Shown piece by piece: positions 45,683-55,997 of a stretch of DNA of 64,000 bases (its first letter is position 1; the number at the start of each line of letters is the position of its first letter). The stretch is from positions 248,001-312,000 of the forward strand of contig JALDRC010000004.1 of assembly GCA_031316115.1 (NCBI GenBank), given 5' to 3'. A program made the translations under genes and the position numbers. The stretch comes from Nitrososphaeraceae archaeon. Its GTDB lineage: Archaea; Thermoproteota; Nitrososphaeria; Nitrososphaerales; Nitrososphaeraceae. The notes below the pieces were generated by a model, which saw only the letters and a program-made list of their open reading frames with translations, made no database searches and was not told the DNA's origin.

Positions 45683-47629
45683 ATGGAAGATAAAATTAAA
45701 GAGATTTCTTGGGTCATTGGGGGAGCACAAGGAAGCGGTGTAGATTCAGCCGCAAATATATTTTCAAGAACCTGTGCTGAAGCAGGTTTGTATGTTTTCG
45801 GTAAAAGAGAGTATTATTCTAATATCAAAGGAGAACATAGCTATTTTACAGTTAGGATATCTAATAAACCAATACGATCTCATAGAGAAAGAATAGATAT
45901 TTTGATATCTTTTGATGCAGAAACAATATTTCGTCATGCGATGCAAGTTTCTCATGGTGGAATAATTATTTGTAATTTAGAATCAATTAATACCTCAGTG
46001 AACGAAGTTCCTACTATAGATGAAGAAATACATAAAAAAATAGCCAAACAATTGGGAAACAATGAAGATGAAGTTAATGTAAAGAAAATACTCGAATATG
46101 TAACTAAAAATTCGGTAACATGTTATGAAATTCCTTTTTTAAAATTATTACAAGATTTTTCAGAGAAAATTGGGAATCCTTCCTTAAGCAAACTAGCCAG
46201 AATGATCAATGTCATGGCTATATCAATCTCATTAGCAATGATAGGATTTGATAAACACAAATTATTTAATGCAATAAATTATACATTTCATGCCAAACCA
46301 AAAATAGCAGAGACCAATATTGCTGCTGCTGAATATGCTTATAATTATACAACTCAACTATCAAAGAACAAGAAAGATCTTTTTAATGGTAACCAACAAA
46401 GTTTTTCAGACATAATTTTAGTACAAGGAAGTCAAGCATCAGCAATAGGAAAAATTGTTGCAGGATGTAGATTTCAAACATATTATCCAATTACTCCTGC
46501 TAGCGAAGATAGTGAATTCTTGGAATTGAATGAGATAATAGAACAACTTGATGGAACAAAAGGTTCAATATTAGTAATGCAAACAGAAGACGAAATTGCA
46601 GCAATTACTATGGCTATAGGTGGAGCTCTAACAGGAGCAAGAACTTCTACCGCAACATCAGGACCAGGTTTTTCATTGATGGCAGAAGCTTTAGGATGGG
46701 CTGGGATAAATGAAGTACCATTAGTTATTTCCTTATATCAACGAGCTGGTCCATCAACAGGATTGCCTACTAGACATGAACAGGGGGATTTATTATTTGC
46801 AATCAACGCAGGTCATGGGGAATTTCCTAGAGTTGTTTTCGCTTCTGGTGACATAGAAGAAAGTTTTTATGATACAATTATGGTTTTTAATTTCGCAGAG
46901 ATTTTTCAAGTACCTGTTATCCATTTGTTGGATAAAGCTATAGCTAGTAGTATAATGACATTCAAGAAATTTGATCCCAATAAAATAGATATTAATCGTG
47001 GAAATCTGATTGAGAAATTTGATAATCAAGTATATTCCTCTAGATCTTCTTTCAAAAGATTTGAATTAACTGAAGATAATATTTCAAACAGGGTTGCTCT
47101 TGGTACAGAACATGGTATATTTTGGAATACTGGTGATGAACATAATGAAGAGGGACATATATCAGAAGATCCCGAAATGCGCATAAAGATGATGAATAAA
47201 AGAATGCAAAAACTTGATTTAATGTCAGAAAAAATAAGTAACGAAGATAAGATTAAAATTTTTTATGAAAATTCAGAAATAATAATTACAAGTTGGGGTT
47301 CAACAAAAGGGGTTATTTTGGACACATTAGATTTATTAAGGGACGAAGGTATTAAAGTTAGATTTATTCAAATTAAATTGTTGAATCCTTTCCCTACAAA
47401 TTTGTTAGAAAAACTTCTAAATAATGTAAAAACGATCATAAATATTGAAATGAATTATTCATCACAATTAGCAAAACTAATCAAACAAAATCTAGATAAA
47501 GATATTGATTATGAGATTGTAAAGTATAATGGTAGGCCGATTTCTATCGAGGAACTATACATCACATTAAAAAAAATTGTGAATAATGATATTAATAACA
47601 AAAGAGTTGTGTTAGATCATGGGGTTTAA
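45683..47629 (+). CDS. 2-oxoacid:ferredoxin oxidoreductase, fused gamma-alpha subunit
   Basis: A 648-residue protein. Residues about 1-200 are the gamma domain ([36 protein letters not shown]); from about 240 it is the alpha domain with [15 protein letters not shown] and a C-terminal extension. It oxidatively decarboxylates 2-oxoacids to acyl-CoA while reducing ferredoxin. The fused gamma-alpha architecture is the two-subunit form of aerobic archaea. The stop overlaps the beta start by 11 nt. Substrate (2-oxoglutarate or pyruvate) not determinable. Confidence 0.93.
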   Translation: MEDKIKEISWVIGGAQGSGVDSAANIFSRTCAEAGLYVFGKREYYSNIKGEHSYFTVRISNKPIRSHRERIDILISFDAETIFRHAMQVSHGGIIICNLESINTSVNEVPTIDEEIHKKIAKQLGNNEDEVNVKKILEYVTKNSVTCYEIPFLKLLQDFSEKIGNPSLSKLARMINVMAISISLAMIGFDKHKLFNAINYTFHAKPKIAETNIAAAEYAYNYTTQLSKNKKDLFNGNQQSFSDIILVQGSQASAIGKIVAGCRFQTYYPITPASEDSEFLELNEIIEQLDGTKGSILVMQTEDEIAAITMAIGGALTGARTSTATSGPGFSLMAEALGWAGINEVPLVISLYQRAGPSTGLPTRHEQGDLLFAINAGHGEFPRVVFASGDIEESFYDTIMVFNFAEIFQVPVIHLLDKAIASSIMTFKKFDPNKIDINRGNLIEKFDNQVYSSRSSFKRFELTEDNISNRVALGTEHGIFWNTGDEHNEEGHISEDPEMRIKMMNKRMQKLDLMSEKISNEDKIKIFYENSEIIITSWGSTKGVILDTLDLLRDEGIKVRFIQIKLLNPFPTNLLEKLLNNVKTIINIEMNYSSQLAKLIKQNLDKDIDYEIVKYNGRPISIEELYITLKKIVNNDINNKRVVLDHGV

Positions 47630-48578
47630 GCCTTCAGATTACAAAACTGATGTTCACAACGATTGGTGTCCTGGTTGTGGAGATTTTGGGATTTTAAATG
47701 CAATACAGATGACATTAGCTGAGTTACAAATACCTCCGTTTAAGACAGCGATTTTTTCAGGTATAGGATGTTCTGGAAAGACTCCTCATTTCATTCATAC
47801 ATATGGAATACATACATTACATGGACGAGTATTGCCTTTTGCACAAGGCGCTAAACTATGTAATCCAGATTTACAGGTAATTGCTGTGGGAGGAGATGGC
47901 GATGGACTAGGTATAGGAGTAGGACATTTCATTAATTCTGGAAGAAGAAATATTGATATGACATATATCATATATAATAACGGAGTATATGGACTAACAA
48001 AGGGACAAGCTTCACCGACTTTAAAATTAGGTATGAAAACAAAATCACTTACTCAGCCTAATGTAAATGATGCAATAAATCCTATTGCACTAGCATTTAT
48101 TTCTGGATTTACATTTATAGCCAGAGGATATGCCTATGATATTAGACATCTTAAAGATCTGTTGAAACAGGCAATACAACATAAAGGATTGTCCTTTGTA
48201 GATATACTTCAACCATGTCCTACCTACAACGATATTAATACAAAAGAATGGTTTCAAGGAACTAAAATGGAGGATTCTGGAAAAGTTGTACCTAGGATAT
48301 ACAAATTGGATAGTACAGACTACGATGGAACCTTAAAGGAACCCGAAAAATATTATGATTTAGCATCCAGAGTTATAGAGAAATCAAATGAATGGAATGA
48401 TAAAATTCCTATTGGAATATTTTACCGAAATGAGCACATCCCAACATATCAAGAAAGAATATCTGAAAAAATAGAAAATTATTTAAAGTATCCTCCAGCT
48501 AAACAAAAAATAAGCTCTCAGCAAAAAACAAACTCCAAAATAGATCAAATATTAGAATCTCTATATGTAGGTAAATAA
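47619..48578 (+). CDS. 2-oxoacid:ferredoxin oxidoreductase, beta subunit
   Basis: A 319-residue thiamine diphosphate-binding subunit. [14 protein letters not shown] carries cluster cysteines and [40 protein letters not shown] is the ThDP/metal motif. It is coupled to the alpha subunit by an 11-nt overlap. The C-terminal roughly 50 residues are a hydrophilic extension. Confidence 0.95.
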   Translation: MGFKPSDYKTDVHNDWCPGCGDFGILNAIQMTLAELQIPPFKTAIFSGIGCSGKTPHFIHTYGIHTLHGRVLPFAQGAKLCNPDLQVIAVGGDGDGLGIGVGHFINSGRRNIDMTYIIYNNGVYGLTKGQASPTLKLGMKTKSLTQPNVNDAINPIALAFISGFTFIARGYAYDIRHLKDLLKQAIQHKGLSFVDILQPCPTYNDINTKEWFQGTKMEDSGKVVPRIYKLDSTDYDGTLKEPEKYYDLASRVIEKSNEWNDKIPIGIFYRNEHIPTYQERISEKIENYLKYPPAKQKISSQQKTNSKIDQILESLYVGK

Positions 48579-48792
48579 ATAGCCTGGAAAATTACATATT
48601 CATTTTACTTTCTGTTTTATATAAATATAAAACATCTTTAGTATTAAATAGAATAAATGATAGTTTGAAAATTTGTTGTCATGTAGATAATTTTTGCAAC
48701 AAGCAAATACATGAAATTTTTGTTTATGCTTTATGACAATCAGAGATATTATAAAATTTGTTCAAAAAAATTAAAAGAAAAATGAAGGATTT

Positions 48793-49449
48793 TTAATCCC
48801 ATTTACTCCAGGCTGCCATCCATCTATAAGTCCAAGTATTGAGTTTAGCACCCAATGCAGCTATCGGCACACTAAGAACAGCTCCTGCTCCTGCACCCAA
48901 AGCCACTGGACTATTATAGAATTTACCGACCTGGGGTTCTATTGGCGTCATATACGGCGGTAATGTGGGTCTAGGATACTTGAATGCCATTTCTAAAGGA
49001 TCCTTAACCAGTAGTAAGTTTATCATGTTGAATACCGGTAGTGACATTCCAACTAGTGTTCCACCAATTAGGATCGCAGCATGTTTGTTTCTCCTTGTTG
49101 CCCAATATGACAGGTCTAATAGCATTGCAGAAGGAATCCAAACTGGTACTACGATGAAATCGTATGGATATCCCAAAGCGAACCATGCACCTTTTGCAAC
49201 CCATGTATATATAGTCATAATTGTAGCATAGTATGTGGCCGTACCTGGAACTCCTGTGAAGAGCATGTAATATATCGCTCCTACCACAAGCATAGTAGAT
49301 TGTGAAATAGAAAATACGACAAATGAAGTCCAAGCCCAATCGGTGTAGAAGATATAGTCACCAGCATTGATCGTCAATAATGTACTGTTAACAGCAACTA
49401 CTACTATGAATAGATAGTGCGTTGTACGTCGTAGCCAGACCATTAACAA
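48793..49449 (-). CDS. amoA: Ammonia monooxygenase subunit A
   Basis: A 218-residue archaeal AmoA, membrane subunit with about six spans, covering WAWTSFVVFSISQSTMLVVGAIYY and the invariant end TYRWMAAWSKWD. The common amoA primer region is present. Similarity in text to group I.1b AmoA (RRTTHYLFIVVVAVNS, FYNSPVALGAGAG). It is 126 bp downstream of amoX on the same strand. A TATA box at 49467-49474 lies about 21 bp from the start, giving a leaderless or very short-leader mRNA. Confidence 0.98.
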   Translation of the reverse strand: MLMVWLRRTTHYLFIVVVAVNSTLLTINAGDYIFYTDWAWTSFVVFSISQSTMLVVGAIYYMLFTGVPGTATYYATIMTIYTWVAKGAWFALGYPYDFIVVPVWIPSAMLLDLSYWATRRNKHAAILIGGTLVGMSLPVFNMINLLLVKDPLEMAFKYPRPTLPPYMTPIEPQVGKFYNSPVALGAGAGAVLSVPIAALGAKLNTWTYRWMAAWSKWD

Positions 49450-49466
49450 CCTACGCTTGAAAGTTG

Positions 49467-49474
49467 TATATAAA
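49467..49474 (-). promoter_or_regulatory. Putative amoA TATA box
   Basis: TTTATATA on the minus strand, centred about 21 bp upstream of the amoA ATG, with an AT-rich context. Allows amoA to be transcribed separately from amoX. Confidence 0.5.
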
Positions 49475-49575
49475 ATTTATTTTTTTTATTCAAAATAATA
49501 TGTACCCTAGTTTATAGTAGTAAATTAGAATTTATATAATTAAAATAAAAAAAAAGGTTAAATAGAAAAAAATGG

Positions 49576-49869
49576 TTAAGGACGGACTGGTTTTTCGCCT
49601 GCGACTTTCATTATAAATATAAATCCTAATGCTTCTATGACAGTCAGAACAGATAATGCGTAAATCCCACTAGGTAACGGATATGCCCATGGATATACAG
49701 TTACACCTACATAAACTCCCCCTGCAGTCGCTACCCAACACAGTATGAAACCAAGAACAAAAATTCCTTTCATGTGTTCGACTCTACGGCCAATCATTCG
49801 TTCTATCTCATCACGATTTCCACCATCTACTCTTCTCCCGTCGCTGCTATATCCTTTTGGTAAAGTCAT
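49576..49869 (-). CDS. amoX: Ammonia monooxygenase accessory subunit AmoX
   Basis: A 97-residue protein with two membrane segments (about residues 34-55 and 67-88) and a charged N-terminus, matching AmoX, which accompanies amoA in archaea. Divergent from amoB; 185 bp between the starts. A TTTAAA element near 49892-49898 may be its TATA box. Confidence 0.9.
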   Translation of the reverse strand: MTLPKGYSSDGRRVDGGNRDEIERMIGRRVEHMKGIFVLGFILCWVATAGGVYVGVTVYPWAYPLPSGIYALSVLTVIEALGFIFIMKVAGEKPVRP

Positions 49870-50054
49870 ATGCTATTATTGAATCCATCAGCCCTTTTAA
49901 ATTTTGCTATTTATTTATATTATGACAATATCTCATTGGATTTGTCTAGAAATTTGGAATTTTTTAAATCAAACAGATTTTTTTTAATAAAATACTTTTA
50001 AGAAAAAACAGCAAAACATATATCCATGTTATTCATCTTCCCTAGTATACGAAT

Positions 50055-50612
50055 ATGATGAAAAGTGCATTAGCGGTAACTATCGGAATAGTTATTGTGA
50101 TGTCCACTGCAATTACCCTTATTCCTATTGAAGATGCAGAAGGTCATGGTGTCCAAGCGCAGCTTCAGAGTAGATTCGTAAGAATCCAGGATGAAGCATT
50201 TTCAGCTCAAACCTTACAAACTGGCGAAGAATTAACAGTAACTGGACAATTGCAGAGCCTAGTTAATAGGCCACTTAGAGCATGGATATCGCTTTTTAGT
50301 GAATCTACAAATGCAGGCAACAGATGGGAGTTTACATCACGAGATCCTCCAGGAAACGTTTTTGAAATTCAACCACAATCCACAGTCCCATATACAGTCA
50401 CTGCAAAGGCTCTTGAACCTGGAATTTATCACGTACATACACAGCTTAACGTTGCTACTGTAGGTCCAGGTTTAGGTCCAGGACAAACTGTTCAAGTTTC
50501 CGGGGAAGCAATATTGAAACCAGTACCATGGGAAAATGTATTCTATCAAGTTATATTGATTGGTGCTGGGTTAGGAATAACCTTTGCTACCAGACCTTGG
50601 CAAGTAATTTAA
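50055..50612 (+). CDS. amoB: Ammonia monooxygenase subunit B
   Basis: A 185-residue archaeal AmoB with a cupredoxin-like extracytoplasmic domain. The predicted signal peptide ends near A28. The mature N-terminal histidine (H31) and the HVH pair (H126, H128) match the copper-B site of PmoB. One C-terminal membrane helix (about 160-180). Archaeal AmoB lacks the second cupredoxin domain of bacteria. The first two codons are both ATG. A T-rich run at 50623-50630 is a likely terminator. Confidence 0.97.
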   Translation: MMKSALAVTIGIVIVMSTAITLIPIEDAEGHGVQAQLQSRFVRIQDEAFSAQTLQTGEELTVTGQLQSLVNRPLRAWISLFSESTNAGNRWEFTSRDPPGNVFEIQPQSTVPYTVTAKALEPGIYHVHTQLNVATVGPGLGPGQTVQVSGEAILKPVPWENVFYQVILIGAGLGITFATRPWQVI

Positions 50613-50622
50613 AACAACCTAC

Positions 50623-50630
50623 TTTTTTTT
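50623..50630 (+). terminator. Poly-T terminator of amoB
   Basis: Eight T residues begin 11 bp after the amoB stop. Archaeal RNA polymerase stops at such tracts without a hairpin. Confidence 0.45.
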
Positions 50631-50899
50631 ATTTTAACATTAATCTGATATTTTAAAAATTATTATCTATCAACAAATTAATAACGACTTTGAGTAGCTT
50701 GTTTTATGTATGGATATATTTAATACATTTATCATCTAAATTACTTTTTGTTCTTAGGCAAAACTTTATAAAAATACAAATGAAAATTTTTTAAAAAGAT
50801 TGGATTCGCAAATAGTGATTTAATAAAGAATTCATATAACAAGGTTCTTATTTGATCATTAGGAATAATTATATTGTACATATTAAAAATTCTAAAGTA

Positions 50900-51420
50900 T
50901 TTTCTATATGGAAAATAATCACAAACTACTTAGTTCTATCATTTAGATATTGTATCGTCCTTTCAATAATTTCTTTTTATATATGTTCTAATTTCAGAAA
51001 TTTACATACTTGGTAATAACAATTACGATAACTTGTGAATACAAAATTTTATATCTTTTTAGGAGATCTTTCAGAAATCGCTCAGCAATTATCTTTGTTT
51101 TCAATAATAAATCCTTCTATTTTCTTTTTTGAAATGATTTCTTTTGATAAATGGTAAAGAATTTCAGAGGTTCTTAAAGATTAAACCCGAAGAATCCATT
51201 TGTAATTCATAGAAGACAGAATCTGAAGTTGTTGTTTTAGTCATATGGATAATAAACCCTAAGTTACTTAACTGTAAATATAGTCTAAGTTGAAAATAGA
51301 ATTTATCAATCTAATGTAAAATTGTATTGATTTTAAATTCAGAACGTAATACCGCACGATTATCACCTAAATCTTAGAAAGTTGTGTATGTGAATTTAAC
51401 TCAATTGAAAGGTAATAGTT
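50900..51420 (-). mobile_element. Decayed IS6-like element, minus orientation
   Basis: About 50900-51130 aligns with the middle of the intact element at 29532 (same order of CTTTCAAT, ACATACTTGG and GTGAATAC-type words in the minus reading). Beyond that the resemblance fades. Ends are not found. The interval 50631-50899 is AT-rich with nothing else recognised. Confidence 0.45.
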
Positions 51421-51469
51421 TGACAAAAAGTAGAATATATTTTTATCAAATTAGTTGGGATGGTAAATA

Positions 51470-53124
51470 GGTTGTGTTAACTTAAAGAGAGCTTTAGCTA
51501 TAAATGTTCATTGTAACAAGGTATGTTGTTAAGATTTGTTAGAAACAGAACCTCCGCTATTATTGTAATGTATTTCCTGTATTTGTATTTTCTTGGTTTG
51601 AGTTTAAGGAAAATCTCTAAGGTATTAGTAATATTTAAAGATAAGGAACGAATGACTCAGAAACCATCATCGCTAACCAATATTCTATAATTCAATATTG
51701 AACAAACAGTCAAAATATGTTAGATTAGCAGAGCAGTTATTTAGTATATTAAAACATTGTAGAAATCAATTATACTTACATAGAAAAAGCAACAATATCT
51801 ACACAGTATGGCAACATATTGTATTTGCTACAATAAGACAGTATGAAGGTAAGAGTTACAGAATGTTTACAGATTGGCTTGTTGAGGCATATTACTTGAG
51901 GTTGTTTCTCAAGTTATCCAAAATATCTCATTATACAACATTACAGAAATTCACAGATAGAATAAATATCATGATGCTAGGAAAGATAGTCTCATCTTTT
52001 ATCCTCCTTACAAATACAAGATACATATTTACTTGCATAGATGCAACAGGATTCAAAATAACGTTTGCATCAGAGTATTATACTAACAGATTTAAATCAA
52101 CAAAGAAATATGCTAAATTATCACTTAGATGTTCTTAAACAAATAATCTGCAATATCAAGATAAGACGAGCTCCAACAAGACATGATAATGTAGATTTTG
52201 GATCGATTGTGACAAAAATATCAAAAATAAAAAAATTATCAATAGTTGTTGCAGATAAAGGCTACGACAGTGAAGATAATCATGTACTTGTAAGAAATAA
52301 ACTACATCGATTCAGTATCATACCTTCAAGATATGAACAAGTACCAGTATGTAAAACTCGTGGTAAATATAGAAAGGAAATGAAACGTGGATACAACAAG
52401 ATTATATACAATCAGCCTAGCGTAATAAAGATGAAAATATTGTATCCGTCATAAAGAGATTGTTTGGAGGACATATCTCATCCAGACTGATAAGAATGTA
52501 GAACAGGTAATTCACATTCAGATGCATAGCATACAATGTTCATAGAACGGTAAAGTTGGTTGTTATGGTATTGATTTCTGCAGAGCCGAAAGAAGTCATT
52601 TTGCAGTCTTGAACTAGATTCAGAGATTTGGATCATGTGATATTTAGAAGAGAAAAAGAGTATTTGCATTCATCATAGATGAACTATCTATATTCAGAGT
52701 AGTAATCAACATTTCTGGTTGTTGATCTGTATTGAACCAGTTAGGAATCCTGTACTTGGATTATATTTCTGAATATAGAAATATGTTTGGAGCAGAGCAA
52801 TTCATCAGATCGCTTGTTGAGGAGAAATATGGTAAACATATCGTTTACAAAGATAGTTGTACTTAATCTACAAGTTGTAACTTTTTGCATCTAAAACAAT
52901 TGATTGCGTTCTCCTTTTGAGAAGAGTCTTAAGATTAATGCAATATTTTGAAGATAGAACAGAATCCTTTGATGATTACTATTCATGTATCAACAACCAA
53001 AATAGAAATTGCAATTTACTGATGTATCCAATTGGCTGAAACTATTCATTTATCTATAAAATGCAAATCAGAAACACGATACTATTCAAAACTATAGGTG
53101 AAACAGTCAGAAGTTAAGAGGATC
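51470..53124 (+). mobile_element. Decayed IS6-like element interrupted by an IS5-like element
   Basis: Left end ggttgtgttaacttaa resembles the family TIR. The first part (51470-51653) and the last part (52609-53124) match the intact IS6-like transposase, for example LYLYFLGLSLRK near 51580 and, at 52930-53100, LMQYFEDRTESFDDYYS with later text, with stops and frameshifts. A foreign element of about 955 bp sits between. The nearest intact gene ends are amoB and the candidate amoY. Confidence 0.78.
51654..52608 (+). mobile_element. IS5-like element with broken transposase
   Basis: Inserted in the IS6-like relic. An N-terminal part (51698-52138, KYVRLAEQLFSILKHCRNQ, FTDWLVEAYYLRLFL, and IDATGFKI) and a second part in another frame (52065-52454, VVADKGYDSEDNHVLVRNK and RGKYRKEMKRGYNKIIYNQ) are followed by decayed C-terminal text (KRLFGGHISSRLIR). 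These are typical of IS5/DDE_Tnp_1 transposases. A left end gactcagaaacc and a right end read in reverse as gactgcaaaatg are weakly inverted. Confidence 0.8.
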
Positions 53125-53238
53125 GATTTAAAATCTAAATTGATAAAATTGGAAAGCAGATATTTTCTTTGATAATATTGTAAAAGTTAAAATAAAAAAA
53201 AGATAAACTTTGTTAACTTAACATAGTAAATCAATGGT

Positions 53239-53523
53239 TTACCAGTGATGTTTTTCGTCTGGCATTAAACCAATCTGTTCTCGTTCAAAGTACTTTTCTA
53301 ATTCTTGAGTCCATTTCTCTTTTGCAGATTGACCGCCGAGTCCTTTTCTTCGAAGCCAAAAAGAAATTACTCCAAGAAGGAAGACAGCAAACAGTATTGT
53401 TCCAAAGATATACACCATAACATCGTAGAACAGTGGATCATAGCTTGGACCTATCTGTTGAATAAGACTGTGGAAGCCATTACTAACCATTGCACTGAGA
53501 TTGGTGATAGCATCTACTACCAT
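53239..53523 (-). CDS. Small membrane protein, candidate ammonia monooxygenase subunit AmoY
   Basis: A 94-residue protein with an amphipathic N-terminus, one strong membrane helix (VYIFGTILFAVFLLGVISFW) and a charged C-terminus ending DEKHHW. I use the ATG at 53523, because a TATA-like tgtatatatca at 53549-53559 would start transcription near 53529; an in-frame TTG at 53535 adds four residues. Placement near amoA/amoX/amoB and pairing with another small membrane protein match recently reported AmoY in Nitrososphaera viennensis. The name is inferred, not confirmed by alignment. Confidence 0.6.
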   Translation of the reverse strand: MVVDAITNLSAMVSNGFHSLIQQIGPSYDPLFYDVMVYIFGTILFAVFLLGVISFWLRRKGLGGQSAKEKWTQELEKYFEREQIGLMPDEKHHW

Positions 53524-53563
53524 AGCATATAGCAATCAAAGTCTATGATATATACATTTTGGT

Positions 53564-53664
53564 ATTTTAGAAATTTTAGAGATATAAGGATGATTTAAGA
53601 AATTGTATTTATTTTAGAAATTTTAGAGATATAAGGATGATTTAAGAAATTGTATTTATTTTAG
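53564..53664. repeat. 47-bp tandem duplication between two small membrane-protein genes
   Basis: Two consecutive identical 47-bp units (53564-53610 and 53611-53657) plus the start of a third. They lie upstream of the candidate amoY start on the minus strand and downstream of the candidate amoZ stop. No similarity to other repeats here. Confidence 0.9.
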
Positions 53665-53685
53665 TATAATAAAAAATAAAAAAAG

Positions 53686-54012
53686 TTAGTATGTTGCTTG
53701 CTGACGTTGTCTACTTCTACTCATTGCAAAGAATGCAGCTGCAACTCCTCCAAAGATGGCTATAAGAACACCAATGAATATAGCTGTTTGCATTGTATCC
53801 CCACTAACCATTGAAGTACCTGAACCATATGCTCCAGTTTGTTGAGCATTTGAAACTTTTTCTTGGGCGAGTTTTAGTTGTTCTTCAAGTGAACTTGGAG
53901 CAGTTGTTCCTCCGGTGTATTGAGCCAAGGCTGAGTGAAAACTGCTTAAAGTTAAGACAGTTCCAGTCAATAACACTATTGCAGTAATCATCGAGATATT
54001 TGATTTGTTCAT
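53686..54012 (-). CDS. Small secreted/membrane protein, candidate ammonia monooxygenase subunit AmoZ
   Basis: A roughly 108-residue protein with a signal peptide (ITAIVLLTGTVLTLSSFHSALA, cleaved near AQY), a short Gly/Ser/Gln-rich extracytoplasmic segment with a helical SLEEQLKLAQEKVSNAQQ, and a C-terminal membrane helix (FIGVLIAIFGGVAAAFFAM) ending in RSRQRQQATY. An in-frame ATG pair at 54024 adds four residues. The location beside the previous gene fits the reported AmoY/AmoZ pair, but assignment is by context and design only. Confidence 0.55.
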   Translation of the reverse strand: MNKSNISMITAIVLLTGTVLTLSSFHSALAQYTGGTTAPSSLEEQLKLAQEKVSNAQQTGAYGSGTSMVSGDTMQTAIFIGVLIAIFGGVAAAFFAMSRSRQRQQATY

Positions 54013-54107
54013 ACTATACATCATCTTTCAGCTTCAATTATTTAACTTTTTTTATGTAAAATGTTAATTAAGTAACATTTAAGATATGTAAAAAAACAAA
54101 TATCAAT

Positions 54108-54557
54108 ATGGCACGTACTCATGCTCATACTCAGGGTAAGTCTCACTCTACTAGACCAGCTATCAAAGACGCTCCTAGTTGGATAGGACTCAAACCAAAA
54201 GAAATAGTAGAAATTATACTTAAATTATCAAAAGATGGATTATCTCCTAGTGAAATTGGTTTACACCTTAGAGATGAATATGGAATACCGTTGGTAAAAC
54301 CTATTCTTGGAAAGTCCATTACTCAGATATTGAATGAAAATAATATTTCACAACCAATGCCAGAAGATTTAAATAAATTGGTACAAAAAGCACTTGCCCT
54401 TCAGAAACATCTTAAGGTACATAATAGTGATCATAGAAATGTCAGATCTCTTGAGTTAATTGAATCTAAAATTCATAGAATTTCAAGGTATTACAAGAAG
54501 AGTAATAAAATACCTACAAATTGGAAATATTCAGCAATTATTGCACAGTTAGAATAG
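54108..54557 (+). CDS. rps15: Small ribosomal subunit protein uS15
   Basis: A 149-residue archaeal uS15. It starts MARTHAHTQGKSHSTRP, then KPKEIVEIILKLSKDGLSPSEIGLHLRDEYGIP and the HNSDHRNVRSLELIESKIHRI motif. Followed after 6 bp by a RecJ/Cdc45-like gene, an arrangement conserved in archaea. Confidence 0.96.
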   Translation: MARTHAHTQGKSHSTRPAIKDAPSWIGLKPKEIVEIILKLSKDGLSPSEIGLHLRDEYGIPLVKPILGKSITQILNENNISQPMPEDLNKLVQKALALQKHLKVHNSDHRNVRSLELIESKIHRISRYYKKSNKIPTNWKYSAIIAQLE

Positions 54558-54563
54558 ATAGTA

Positions 54564-55997
54564 ATGAGTAAAAATGAATTTAATACAGCTCTTAAAATTA
54601 TTGTAGAGAAGATAAATCAATTTCTTGAGAAAGACATAATAATAATTGGAAAAAAGAATTGCGATGGACTTACTGCAGGAAGTCTTTTCTCATATGTATT
54701 ACTAAAATCAAATACAAAGTTTACGTTGAGACTAGAAGCTGATCTAGATTCTGATGTGCTCTCAAAAATAGCTTCAGAGAACCATGATTTGAACATTTTT
54801 ATCGATTTTAGTTCTATGGAAAGTTCAAAAATTAATAATTTATTTAAAAATAAATTTATAATAATAAATCATGATATAGCTTTTAGAGATCAAATAAAAG
54901 AATATGAAGAAAAGCAAATTAATCCCTACTTATATGGAATTGATGGAAATAGAGAAATAACTTCATGTGGGTTAACATTTTTACTTTCAGAAAAAATTAA
55001 CAGAGAAAATAAAAAATTATCTATATTACCGATAGTTTCTGCTTTAGCAGAAAACCAAAATTTAGGACCTAAAAAATCGCTAATTGGGTTAAACGCAGAA
55101 ATTGCATCTATGGCTGAATCAATGAGAATTTTAAGTATAAGAACTGATCTTATATTTAACAAGCTAGATCAAAAATCATTACCTGAAGCCTTAGCATACA
55201 ATATTTCTCCTTACATTGAAGGAATTACTTGGAATAAGGAAAATTGCTACAAAATTTTGAAGAATGCCGGAATAGTTATGGATAGAGGTAGAAAAATGAA
55301 AACATTTGCAGAAATTTCAGAGGAGGAAAAGAATATGTTACTCGATGCTATTACTAAATTTATATTTTTATCTCATTCTAGAAATGACGATATGAGCAAC
55401 CATATTGAAAAAATAGCTAATAACCTAATTGGATGTATATTTGAGTTTACAAAAGAAGACATAAATAGTATTTTGAAAAATGCAATGGATTTTGTATTTG
55501 CAATAAAATCTTGTATTAATTACAAAAAAACTGGATTAGCTATAGGTATTTGTATGGGAGAAAGAAACAATACATTAACAGAAATTGAAGAATTAGTCTT
55601 ACATTATAAGACAAATATTATGAATTCACTTGAAAAAATATTTAAAGAAAAATGGCGGATCTTGGATAGAGATTATATGGTTTTTGTACATGGAGAAGGA
55701 ATTCTAAATGATGAAATAATTAATGATATTTCTTTGATCCTTGGTGAATCTCTAGCGTTTAAAAAAAAGTTATTATTTTTAAGAACATTAACAAATGACG
55801 AAATGTACAAATTTTACATTAAGAAAGGTGTTGACTACAATTCAAAGAAACTAGATTATATACTACAAGGATGTCAAAGATATGATAATCAGGTTCAAAA
55901 CTTTGATGACCAAGTCATAATTAATATCCCTTTCTCCAAAGTTGAAGAATTTTCTTCCTTAATGAGAAAAAGATTAACTGAAAATGAAGACATGTGA
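54564..55997 (+). CDS. DHH-fold RecJ/Cdc45-like protein with degenerate catalytic motifs
   Basis: A 477-residue member of the archaeal RecJ-like/GAN/Cdc45 family. Motif I, normally HxDxDG, reads KKNCDG (residues 30-35), retaining only the last Asp. The DHH motif reads NHD near 97-99 (IIINHDIAFRD). A metal-dependent nuclease would need these residues, so this is more likely a Cdc45-like scaffold for GINS and MCM. Its neighbours, uS15 upstream and pcc1 downstream (14-nt overlap), support an operon. Confidence 0.85.
   Translation: MSKNEFNTALKIIVEKINQFLEKDIIIIGKKNCDGLTAGSLFSYVLLKSNTKFTLRLEADLDSDVLSKIASENHDLNIFIDFSSMESSKINNLFKNKFIIINHDIAFRDQIKEYEEKQINPYLYGIDGNREITSCGLTFLLSEKINRENKKLSILPIVSALAENQNLGPKKSLIGLNAEIASMAESMRILSIRTDLIFNKLDQKSLPEALAYNISPYIEGITWNKENCYKILKNAGIVMDRGRKMKTFAEISEEEKNMLLDAITKFIFLSHSRNDDMSNHIEKIANNLIGCIFEFTKEDINSILKNAMDFVFAIKSCINYKKTGLAIGICMGERNNTLTEIEELVLHYKTNIMNSLEKIFKEKWRILDRDYMVFVHGEGILNDEIINDISLILGESLAFKKKLLFLRTLTNDEMYKFYIKKGVDYNSKKLDYILQGCQRYDNQVQNFDDQVIINIPFSKVEEFSSLMRKRLTENEDM

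Noticed and set aside
45434-45717. Minus-strand ORFs over the Cys-rich gene
   Set aside because: They mirror the cysteine-rich plus-strand frame and have no start context.
49004-49339. 111-codon ORF inside amoA in another frame
   Set aside because: Overlap with the strongly conserved amoA frame and no recognisable composition.
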